Assembly: GCA_903921785.1 (NCBI GenBank)
Contig: CAIXRH010000230.1
Coordinates: 1 to 36,148, forward strand
DNA from: an uncultured Pseudomonadota bacterium
GTDB taxonomy: Bacteria; Myxococcota_A; UBA796; SXON01
Direction of reading: 5' to 3'
Length of the DNA: 36,148 nucleotides
A model generated the notes under the pieces. The model was not told the DNA's origin. It was given only the letters and a program-made list of their open reading frames with translations, and searched no databases. Made by a program: the position numbers and the translations under genes. Of this stretch, positions 15,854-22,580 are shown in pieces. Numbering within the stretch: position 1 is the stretch's first letter; every line of letters starts with the position of its first letter.

Positions 15854-16087
15854 TACCGACCCGCCGTGTTCACCGCTCGTCCGGCGAGGACGCGGCGCCG
15901 GGGGGGCGGGCTTCCCGGCGTCGCGAGTTGCACCACTGTCGCCTCGGTGAACGTGAGGGTTGGCGCTGGGTCCTGCCGCCACGAGCGCCCGGCCCTCGCT
16001 GCGCTCGGCCGGTTCGCCCGTGACGTCACCCGCACCGTCGCCTCACCCTGAACCGTCGGCGAACAAGGACGAGGTTTTCACTCGCCG

Positions 16088-16104
16088 CCGGGAGGCCCGG
16101 TTTT
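16088..16104 (+). terminator. Orphan intrinsic-terminator-like hairpin
   Basis: CCGGG, AGG, CCCGG and then TTTT on the plus strand is a compact terminator shape. No plus-strand gene lies upstream, so it is either fortuitous or ends a small RNA. Confidence 0.3.
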
Positions 16105-16171
16105 GCTTGCTGCACGGACTCGCTCCGCGTCGGCGCGACGGGGGAGCGATCCTCATCCGTCATGGACCGTA

Positions 16172-16618
16172 TCAGCCGGCGCCGTCCACCACTCCATGCA
16201 CCACCAGCGGCAGCGACTCGTGGCCGTCGATGTCGGTGACGATGAACGCGAAGTCGTAGGTCCCGACGGCGATCGTGTCACACTCCAGGTCGGGGCCGTC
16301 CTGGTCCTTCCAGCTCCCGTTGCAGGTGCCGCCGGCGCAGACGAGCGCTTCCTCGCCGAGGTCGCCGCGGGCGTCGCTCACTTCGATCCTCGCCATCGTC
16401 TCCACGGTGTCGCTGCCCTGCTTGTCGGAGACGGTCGCCGCGGCGGTCCACTGGATGTAGTGGTCGCCGGTGGTGTGCTCGTAGCAGGTGACCTGCGCGG
16501 AGGTGACGACGGGGGCGTCGGGGTCGACGACGACGGCGGTGTCGGCGCTGTCGCCGCTGTCGGGGGCGGTGCCGCACCCGCCGAGGGCGAGGGCGGCGAT
16601 CAGTTGCAGGTGTTGCAC
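16172..16618 (-). CDS. Small predicted lipoprotein
   Basis: A 148-residue protein starting with GTG as MQHLQLIAALALGGCG (lipid Cys15), then a SGDSADT linker. The remainder looks like one Ig/beta-sandwich domain: YIQWTAAATVSDKQG and TYDFAFIVTDIDGHESLPL, with three inner cysteines (CYEH, VCAGGTC, LEC). The function is unknown. The start lies 19 nt inside the end of the beta-helix lipoprotein gene in another frame, so it is almost certainly its downstream operon partner. The long frame upstream to 16876 is a shadow of the beta-helix gene. Confidence 0.62.
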   Translation of the reverse strand: MQHLQLIAALALGGCGTAPDSGDSADTAVVVDPDAPVVTSAQVTCYEHTTGDHYIQWTAAATVSDKQGSDTVETMARIEVSDARGDLGEEALVCAGGTCNGSWKDQDGPDLECDTIAVGTYDFAFIVTDIDGHESLPLVVHGVVDGAG

Positions 16619-18309
16619 GGTCCCAGTCCGTTGTTCGCGTAGGTCACGTCGGTGAGGTCCGGCGCGCTGTCGCCGTTGAGGTAGAGACCCCACTCCTCGC
16701 CGTCGTGGAGGTACACGGTGTCGAGCACCGGGGACGCGTCCACGAGGTGGAGGTTGCCCTTGAGCGTGGTTCCACCGGCGTAGCCGATGGTGAGGTGGGA
16801 GAGCCGCGACCCGCCCGCCACCGTGTTCTCGTAGAGCCCCAGGCCGCCCCACGCGCCTGGGGTGTTGGCCGACCACGGCTCCATCGTGACCGGCGCCGCC
16901 GCCGTGCCGTCCACCACGAAGCCCGCCGCGCCGTTGCGGCCCACGTAGAGGCCGACGTTGTTGTCGAGGAGGAGGTCCACCCCCGCGGACAGCGTGACGA
17001 TGGCCGGGGCGTCAGCCTTGCCGTCGACCGCCACGTCGTCCACCAGCCAGTAGGGGACGCCGGGGTCGGGCCAGGTGCCGGACTCGGACACCGCGGCGTC
17101 GCCGGAGACCTGCACGGCGTTCACGGTGTTGCCGGTGAAGCTCGCGCCTGTCGTGGGGAGCGACGGCACCGAAGCGGGCGGCAGCACCACCGGGAGGCCG
17201 CTGTCGCTCACCGCGAGGCCGGCGCTGCCGGTGGCGAAGACCGCGGACCCCCGCAGCTCCACGCCCGCCCCGGCGGACCCGGTGATGGAGAGGTCGTCCA
17301 GCAAGACCGGCGTGTCGTTGACGGTGAGCGCCGCGCCGGCGCCGCCCGCCCCGGAGATCACCACTTGGCTGAGCAAGACCTCGTCCGCCCCCCGGTCGAC
17401 CTCGAGGCCGTGCCAGTACCCGGCGATGTCGGCGCCGAGGGCGTCGAAGGTGACGGGCGCGTCGACCGAGCCGGTCGCCACGAGCTGCGACGCGTCGCCG
17501 AGGCGGGAGAAGCGCAGCGCGCGGTCCCGCTCGAAGCGTACGGTCGTGCCCTCGGTGAAGGTGAGCACGGCGGGGGCGTCGGCCGTGCCCGCGACGTCCA
17601 CGTTCTCGGCGATCACGTAGGGAACCCCCAGGTTCTCCCAGGTGGCGGCCTCGTTGAGCTGGCTGCCGGTGAGGTACACGCCGTCCGAGGCGTTGCCGGT
17701 GTAGCGGCTGGCCGACGCGGGCAAGGACGCAGCGCTCCGTACCTCCCCGCATACTCCCCAGCTCGCGGCGCCGGTCACGGTGAGGCCGGTGGCGCCGTCG
17801 GCGAACTGTGCGCCTTCATCCATCGTGAGCCCGCAGCCCTCCGAAGCGCCGTCGATCGACAGGCTCCCAAGGGTGACCTCTGCGCCCACGATCCGCACCC
17901 CCGCCGTGGTTCCCTTCACTGAGAGTCCGGAGATCGCCACGTTCTTGGCGGTGTCCCCGACGGTGATGCCGTCCCAGGTGAAGTCGCCGTCGGGGCTGAA
18001 GACCACGCCGGAGGAGCTGCCGTCCACCACGAAGGAGGCTTCGTAGTCGGCGGTGCCGATGGAGAGGCCGGTGTTCTCCGCGAACGTCACCGACGCGCCG
18101 GGCTCCACGGTGAGGGTCCCCTGCTCCACTTCCACGTCGCAGGTGACGAGGTGCGCGCGCTTGGCCTTCCACGTCTCATCGGCGGTGATGGCGCCGCAGT
18201 GTTCGAGCGGGGGGAGCTCTCCGGTGTCCTCGACGGCCGTGTCTTCGTCGGGGATGTCGGGGATCTTCGAGTCGATCGGGCCGCAGGCGCCGAGGAGCAG
18301 CAGGAACAT
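16600..18309 (-). CDS. Parallel beta-helix lipoprotein with three internal modules
   Basis: A 569-residue predicted lipoprotein, MFLLLLGACG with lipid Cys9 and an acidic DEDTAVEDTG linker. Three related modules begin near Trp47, Trp224 and Trp413. Each has a W...GVPY-type strand, a V-V-G-ADAPA turn, and later an APVTF...W-GL motif (about 285-302 and 473-490). The many short G/N/T turns between V/L/I strands are typical of right-handed beta-helix (pectate-lyase-like) proteins. I see no catalytic residues of a known lyase, so a surface binding protein is likelier. It starts 7 nt after the upstream lipoprotein stop without a Shine-Dalgarno, so coupling is likely. It ends CNTCN, overlapping the next start by 19 nt. 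Confidence 0.7.
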   Translation of the reverse strand: MFLLLLGACGPIDSKIPDIPDEDTAVEDTGELPPLEHCGAITADETWKAKRAHLVTCDVEVEQGTLTVEPGASVTFAENTGLSIGTADYEASFVVDGSSSGVVFSPDGDFTWDGITVGDTAKNVAISGLSVKGTTAGVRIVGAEVTLGSLSIDGASEGCGLTMDEGAQFADGATGLTVTGAASWGVCGEVRSAASLPASASRYTGNASDGVYLTGSQLNEAATWENLGVPYVIAENVDVAGTADAPAVLTFTEGTTVRFERDRALRFSRLGDASQLVATGSVDAPVTFDALGADIAGYWHGLEVDRGADEVLLSQVVISGAGGAGAALTVNDTPVLLDDLSITGSAGAGVELRGSAVFATGSAGLAVSDSGLPVVLPPASVPSLPTTGASFTGNTVNAVQVSGDAAVSESGTWPDPGVPYWLVDDVAVDGKADAPAIVTLSAGVDLLLDNNVGLYVGRNGAAGFVVDGTAAAPVTMEPWSANTPGAWGGLGLYENTVAGGSRLSHLTIGYAGGTTLKGNLHLVDASPVLDTVYLHDGEEWGLYLNGDSAPDLTDVTYANNGLGPCNTCN

Positions 18310-18316
18310 GGCGGCA

Positions 18317-19579
18317 TCATAGCCGGTCGCGGCGACGCCGCCCGAGCAGCAGCACCAGCCCGGCCCAGCCGAGCGGAAGCGCGCCAGAGACGACGCTGCA
18401 CGTCGGGTCCCCGCCCGTGGTGACCTCGGCGGCCGAGAGCCCCGGGATTGCCGGGGCCGCGATGTCCTCGACCTGCACGGCCACGCAGTAGGGGCTGCCG
18501 TCGGGGCACGCGGTGCAGGTGTCGCCGAAGCTCGCGATCAGGTCGCAGATGGCGCTGTCGGGGCCGCTGGGGTCCATGAGCGGGGCGAGCGGGGCGGTGT
18601 CCAACGCGCCGGTGATCGTCACGTGGGACAGCTCGTCCCCCGAGGGGGCGAACGTGCCGCTCACCGTCGGCGCGAAGAAGGTGGTGGACGCGCCCATGAG
18701 CTCCACGGTGAGGTCGCTGGCCGTGGCGGTGAAGGCGGGGTCCGCCGAGAAGTCCGCGCCGACCACGTCCACGGTGTTCGTCGCGAGGTCCTGCGCGAGC
18801 GTGGTCGGGTCCACCGCGCCGAAGCGGAGGTCGATCGTGCCGCCACCCTCGCCGGTGACGCCGATGAGGAGGTCGCTGGTGAGGTAGCTCGCCATGAGGC
18901 TGCCGGTGCCGGCGGGCTCCGTCCACGTCGCGGTGGCGAGCTGCCCGTCGTAGGCCTGGTCCACCAGGGCGGCAGGGTCCGCCACAGCCGAGCCGTACGT
19001 GCTGGTGGTGAAGGTGGTGCTCTCGATGCCCCAGCACCCGCTCACCGACACCGTGTACGTCGTGCTGCTCGCGAGCGCCGGGCTGGGCGTGAAGGTGACG
19101 ATGTTCCCGGCGATCGAGCTGCTCCCTGGGACGGTGGTGACGATGGTGGCCGTCGCGTCCGGGCGCATGAGGGTGAACGCGACGTCGTCCTGGTACCAGA
19201 CGTCGGTGGCGCCGTCGCGGGGCACCACCCTGCGGACGGAGTTGCGACACGGGGGCGTGCTGGTGTCGAACGTCGGCGAGTCCCCGGAGTCCACCCATCC
19301 GGAGTCGCTGGTGTCGGGGGTGCCGGTGTCCTTGCCGGTGTCGGCGGTGTCCTTGCCGGTGTCGGCCGTGTCCTTGCCGGTGTCGGCCGTGTCCTTGCCG
19401 GTGTCCTTGCCGGTGTCGGTGTCGGCGGTGTCGGTGCTGGTGTCGCGCCCGCTGTCCTTGCCGGTGTCCGCGGTGTCGCCTGCGCCAGTGTCGTGCCCGC
19501 CGGACGGGGTGCTGGTGTCGATGGGCGGGGTTGCGCAGGCGAGGGCGAGGATCGGGGCGAGAGGGAGCAGGAGGCGCAT
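18317..19579 (-). CDS. Asp/Thr-repeat lipoprotein with MYXO-CTERM-like tail
   Basis: A 420-residue protein starting MRLLLPLAPILALAC (lipid Cys15). Residues about 25-105 are an Asp/Thr/Gly/Lys linker made of DTADTGK repeats. An Ig-like domain of the Big_5/SbsA kind follows (RRVVPRDGATDVWYQDDVAF ... GNIVTFTPSPALASSTTYTV), then a beta-rich region. The C-terminus has CSVVSG, a hydrophobic stretch GALPLGWAGLVLLLG and RRRR, resembling MYXO-CTERM sorting tails. Having both a lipobox and such a tail is odd. A TATCGT box lies exactly 6 nt before the ATG; AAGGAG is 12 nt away, too far for a good ribosome site. It leads the operon with the beta-helix and small lipoprotein genes. Confidence 0.7.
   Translation of the reverse strand: MRLLLPLAPILALACATPPIDTSTPSGGHDTGAGDTADTGKDSGRDTSTDTADTDTGKDTGKDTADTGKDTADTGKDTADTGKDTGTPDTSDSGWVDSGDSPTFDTSTPPCRNSVRRVVPRDGATDVWYQDDVAFTLMRPDATATIVTTVPGSSSIAGNIVTFTPSPALASSTTYTVSVSGCWGIESTTFTTSTYGSAVADPAALVDQAYDGQLATATWTEPAGTGSLMASYLTSDLLIGVTGEGGGTIDLRFGAVDPTTLAQDLATNTVDVVGADFSADPAFTATASDLTVELMGASTTFFAPTVSGTFAPSGDELSHVTITGALDTAPLAPLMDPSGPDSAICDLIASFGDTCTACPDGSPYCVAVQVEDIAAPAIPGLSAAEVTTGGDPTCSVVSGALPLGWAGLVLLLGRRRRDRL
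19326..19412 (-). repeat. 21-bp tandem repeat coding DTADTGK
   Basis: Three near-identical 21-bp units start at 19326, 19347 and 19368 (GTGTCCTTGCCGGTGTCGGC plus one base) and continue in truncated form. They encode the flexible linker of the lipoprotein. Such in-frame repeats can expand or shrink by slippage. Confidence 0.8.
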
Positions 19580-19585
19580 GGACGC

Positions 19586-19591
19586 ACGATA
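19586..19591 (-). promoter_or_regulatory. Putative -10 box, leaderless lipoprotein operon
   Basis: Minus strand TATCGT, then GCGTCC, then ATG. The upstream 25 nt (about 19592-19620) are unusually AT-rich for this window, as expected of a promoter. Confidence 0.4.
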
Positions 19592-19638
19592 CTCCTTTTC
19601 ATGGATTTGGAGCTAGAAAGTCGGGCCCGCGTTCGCGC

Positions 19639-20418
19639 TCAACACCCCCCGCCCGCCGCCACCTCCACGTCGGTCCCCTTCTGGGTGACGTGCACGTAGG
19701 AGCTGCACCCTAGCGGGAACTCCCAGCCCCGCATCCCCTCGGAGACCAGCATGCTCACCTCGCCGTCGTCGGTGTGCAGCGTGGGCGACGGTCCCGAGGC
19801 GGTGGGCAGGCCCTCGTTGCTGAAGTCCAACTCGGTCTTCATGCACTGCCGGGCCGCGGCCCACACGGCGTCCGAGGTGGTGTTGGGGATGTGGATGGTG
19901 TCGGAGCCCCACTCGTAGCCGGCGTTGGTCTCGAGCCAGGCCTGGCCGTTGAGCGGCGTGCGCTTGGTCGTGTCGCAGTCGCCCTCCATCTCCACGCCCA
20001 TCGTGCTGCACGCCTGCTTGGCGATCACCGTCTCCGGCCCCGCGAAGCCGATGGCGAGCGCCCACGCGCTCAGGTTGGGGCAGTCGACCGGCGGCGGCGG
20101 CACGGGCAGCAGGAACCCGTCGAAGGCGTAGCCGGACTGGCCCGCGTACCACACCGGCGCCCAGCCGCCACGGATGTTCGACGCCACCTCGCTCCCGGTC
20201 GACGCCCCGGTGACGATCACCGTGGCGCCGCGCGGCACCTCCGCCAGCGTGGCCGCCGCGGTGCTCGGGCTGGCGCGCAGCTTCAGCGTGCTCGCCGAGA
20301 CGACGTAGCGGGGCTGGCCCGCGGGCGGAGTGTTTGGATCGACGCCCGTTTCCGGGAGACCGCAGCAGAGGCCGCCGGCGATGACGAAGGCGGCGGCGAG
20401 GGTGAGGCGGGGGAGCAT
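19639..20418 (-). CDS. Exported SH3b-domain protein
   Basis: A 259-residue protein with signal peptide MLPRLTLAAAFVIAGGLCCG. The twin Cys do not form a standard lipobox, so lipidation is uncertain. Residues about 38-103 are a bacterial SH3 domain: YVVSASTLKLRASPSTAAAT, then VPRGATVIV and WAPVWYAGQSGYAFDGFL. The second half has six or more cysteines (DCPNLS, KQACST, GDCDT, RQCMK, LGCSS and the final GGGC), suggesting a disulfide-rich domain of unknown fold. SH3b domains usually bind cell-wall peptides or other proteins. It is divergent from pyrD, and TAGACT sits 7 nt before its ATG with no Shine-Dalgarno. Confidence 0.72.
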   Translation of the reverse strand: MLPRLTLAAAFVIAGGLCCGLPETGVDPNTPPAGQPRYVVSASTLKLRASPSTAAATLAEVPRGATVIVTGASTGSEVASNIRGGWAPVWYAGQSGYAFDGFLLPVPPPPVDCPNLSAWALAIGFAGPETVIAKQACSTMGVEMEGDCDTTKRTPLNGQAWLETNAGYEWGSDTIHIPNTTSDAVWAAARQCMKTELDFSNEGLPTASGPSPTLHTDDGEVSMLVSEGMRGWEFPLGCSSYVHVTQKGTDVEVAAGGGC

Positions 20419-20425
20419 GCGGCGC

Positions 20426-20431
20426 AGTCTA
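20426..20431 (-). promoter_or_regulatory. Putative -10 box, leaderless SH3b gene
   Basis: Minus strand TAGACT, then GCGCCGC (7 nt), then ATG. It lies in the 46-nt gap to the pyrD start. Confidence 0.35.
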
Positions 20432-20464
20432 CCCGACGCGACCCGCAGCGAGATAGCGGCGGCC

Positions 20465-21508
20465 GTGCTCGACGCCCTCTACCGCCTCGTCCGCCCCCTG
20501 CTCTTCCGCCTGGATGCCGAGACCGCCCACGAGCTGGTCTTCCGTGGCCTCCCGCTGGTGCCGTTCCTGGCCGGGAACCGGCGTCCCGACCCGATCCTCC
20601 GCCGCACCGTCGCCGGTCTGGAGTGGGGCGGGCCCGTGGGCCTCGCCGCCGGGCTCGACAAGGAGGGCATCGGCGTTCGCGCCTGGGAAGCCCTCGGCTT
20701 CGGCGCGATCGAGGTCGGCACGGTCACGGCGCTCGCGCAGCCTGGCAACCCCAAGCCGCGGCTGTTCCGGCTCGTGCCCGAGCGCGGGCTCATCAACCGC
20801 ATGGGCTTCAACAACGCCGGCGCCGTGGCGCTCGCCGCCACCCTCTCCCGGCTCCGCGCAGCGGGCGGCTGGCCGAAGGTCCCGGTGGGGGCGAACCTCG
20901 GGAAGTCCAAGGTCACGCCGAACGAAGACGCCGTGGGTGACTACCTCAACAGCGTCGGCGCGCTGCGCGGGAAGGCCGACTACTTCGTGGTGAACGTCTC
21001 CTCGCCGAACACCCCCGGGCTGCGCGCGCTGCAGGACCGCGAACCGCTCGCGAAGCTGCTCGGCGCCGTCGTGCCCGCCGCCGAGCGCACCCCGGTCTTC
21101 CTCAAGCTCGCGCCCGACCTCGAAGACGACGCGCTCCGGGAGGCCGTTGAGGTGGCGCTGGAGGCCGGCTGCGCCGGGATCATCGCCACGAACACCACCG
21201 TCACCCGCCCCGGCGAGACCGGCCGGCTCGACCAGTTCGGCGGCCTCTCCGGCGCCCCGCTCCGGACGCTCTCCCGGGAGAAGCTCCGCGTGGTGCTCGA
21301 CGCCGTGGCCGGCCGCGCCCCGGTGATCGGCGTCGGCGGCATCTTCACGGCGGACGACGCCCTGGAATACCTCCGCATGGGCTGCGCCGCCGTGCAGGTC
21401 TACACCGGGTTCATCTTCGAGGGGCCGGGCCTCGTGGCGCGGCTGCACCGCGAGCTCGCCGCGCGCGCCCACGCGGCCGGCGGGTTCGACGCGCTCCTGC
21501 GCGGCTGA
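20465..21508 (+). CDS. pyrD: Dihydroorotate dehydrogenase (quinone), class 2
   Basis: A 347-residue FMN enzyme oxidising dihydroorotate to orotate with quinone, the fourth step of UMP synthesis, at the inner membrane face. Motifs in order: GLAAGLDKEG, EVGTVTALAQPGNPKPRLFR, INRMGFNN, VNVSSPNTPGLR (catalytic Ser, class 2), FLKLAPDL, IIATNTT, GGLSGAPL, IGVGGIF and the final VYTGFIFEGPGL. The N-terminus YRLVRPLLFRLDAETAHE is the membrane-associating helix region of class 2 enzymes. I chose GTG at 20465 because it matches the family N-terminus; ATG at 20417 would add 16 residues and overlap the divergent SH3b start. Three nt separate it from the DMT gene. Confidence 0.93.
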   Translation: MLDALYRLVRPLLFRLDAETAHELVFRGLPLVPFLAGNRRPDPILRRTVAGLEWGGPVGLAAGLDKEGIGVRAWEALGFGAIEVGTVTALAQPGNPKPRLFRLVPERGLINRMGFNNAGAVALAATLSRLRAAGGWPKVPVGANLGKSKVTPNEDAVGDYLNSVGALRGKADYFVVNVSSPNTPGLRALQDREPLAKLLGAVVPAAERTPVFLKLAPDLEDDALREAVEVALEAGCAGIIATNTTVTRPGETGRLDQFGGLSGAPLRTLSREKLRVVLDAVAGRAPVIGVGGIFTADDALEYLRMGCAAVQVYTGFIFEGPGLVARLHRELAARAHAAGGFDALLRG

Positions 21509-21511
21509 GGC

Positions 21512-22393
21512 GTGCTCACCCCCCGCACCGTCCTCGCGCTCGTCGTGGTGCAGGTGCTCTTCGGCCTCCACCCGATCTTCTCCAAGCTCGCCTTCCCGTA
21601 CTTCGGGCCGGGGGGCGTCTCGGCGGCGCGGGTCATCGGGGCGGCGGTCGTCTTCCAGGCGGTGCGGCTGGCGCGCCGGGAGCCAGGGCTCCCGTGGGCC
21701 ACCCACGCGCGCATCGCGGTGGCGGCGCTCTTCGGGATCTCCGCCAACCAACTACTCTTTCTCTACGGGCTCTCCCACACCTCCGCGACGCACGCGGTGC
21801 TGCTCATCGTGTGCGTCCCCGTCGTGACCCTCGTGGCCGCGCTCCTGACCGGGCGCGAACGGGCGAGCGCCGCGCGGGTTTTGGGCATCGCGGTGGCGTT
21901 CGCCGGGGCGGCGCTGGTCATCACCGGGCGCGGGACGATGGCCGACGGGGAGCTCGTCGGCGACCTGATGATCCTCGGCAACGCCGTGGCCTACGCGATC
22001 TATCTGCTCCAGGTGCGGGACCTCCTCGGCGTCGTCCCGCCGTGGTCCCTGGCGGCGGCGCTGTTCACCTGGGGCGTGCCGCAGGTGCTGGTGGTCACGG
22101 GGATCCCGGCCATCCCCGACGCCCCGCCTGCGGCGTGGGGCGCGCTGGCGTTCGTGGTGCTCGGGAGCACCGTCGCCACCTACCTCCTCAACCTCTTCGC
22201 ACTGCGGTCGGTGCCGGCGAGCGTGGTGGCGGTTTTCGTGTGCATCCAGCCCACGATCGCGGCGGCGCTGGCGTGGCCGCTCCTCGGCGAGCGCCTCGAC
22301 GGTCGTACGCTTCTCGCGGGCGGGGTGACGATTGTGGGGATGGTGGTCGCGACGCGGCGGGTGCCCGAGCGGACGGCCGCAGCCGCCGGGTAA
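21512..22393 (+). CDS. EamA/DMT-family exporter
   Basis: A 293-residue membrane protein with ten predicted helices in two EamA halves. The end of the first half is seen in YGLSHTSATHAVLLIVCVPV followed by ARVLGIAVAFAGAALVI; the second repeats the pattern in LFALRSVPASVVAVFVCIQP and LLAGGVTIVGMVV. Drug/metabolite transporters of this group export amino acids, nucleobases or drugs; the substrate here is unknown. GTG start 3 nt after the pyrD stop implies one transcript and coupled translation, but a link to pyrimidines is only a guess. Confidence 0.87.
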   Translation: MLTPRTVLALVVVQVLFGLHPIFSKLAFPYFGPGGVSAARVIGAAVVFQAVRLARREPGLPWATHARIAVAALFGISANQLLFLYGLSHTSATHAVLLIVCVPVVTLVAALLTGRERASAARVLGIAVAFAGAALVITGRGTMADGELVGDLMILGNAVAYAIYLLQVRDLLGVVPPWSLAAALFTWGVPQVLVVTGIPAIPDAPPAAWGALAFVVLGSTVATYLLNLFALRSVPASVVAVFVCIQPTIAAALAWPLLGERLDGRTLLAGGVTIVGMVVATRRVPERTAAAAG

Positions 22394-22483
22394 TCTCGCC
22401 GCCCCATCCGTAGGCCGGAGGGCCGCGGCGGCGCCGCGATGCGCAGCGGAACGCGCCCGGTGAAGGCGGCGCGTGTTTCGCGC

Positions 22484-22580
22484 ATCGCCCAGATGGTTGT
22501 TTGTTCCCTTGTTTTGGGTCCCACCTCCCGGTGGCGCAGGACCGTCGCGAGCCAAGACAGACGTCGGCGGCGCCTCCGGG
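22484..22580 (-). repeat. Dispersed intergenic repeat, copy C
   Basis: Read on the minus strand it starts directly at the subtilase stop: GCCCGGAGG, GCCGACG, TGTCTTGGCTCGCGACGGT, CTGC, CGGGAGGTGGGACCCA, an A/C-rich stretch, then ATCTGGGCGAT. Blocks match copies A and B. The segment 22491-22520 is a small low-GC island. The gap 22394-22580 between the convergent DMT and subtilase genes holds nothing else that I recognise. Confidence 0.5.

Larger units (their letters stand above)
15711..16171. other. 461-nt non-coding interval
   Basis: It contains the promoter-like box of the Ig-like gene, repeat copy B, a plus-strand hairpin with a T run (16088-16104) and a CCGGCC/GGCCGG inverted repeat near 16000-16015. 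I find no coding-like frame. The segment 16050-16110 is less GC-rich than its surroundings. Confidence 0.45.

Noticed and set aside
15728-16051. 107-codon plus-strand frame in the 461-nt gap
   Set aside because: It crosses repeat copy B, has no ribosome site or recognisable motif, and its composition matches non-coding GC-rich DNA.
19326-19412. Regular short repeats as a possible CRISPR array
   Set aside because: The 21-bp units are directly adjoining without spacers and encode the DTADTGK linker in frame.
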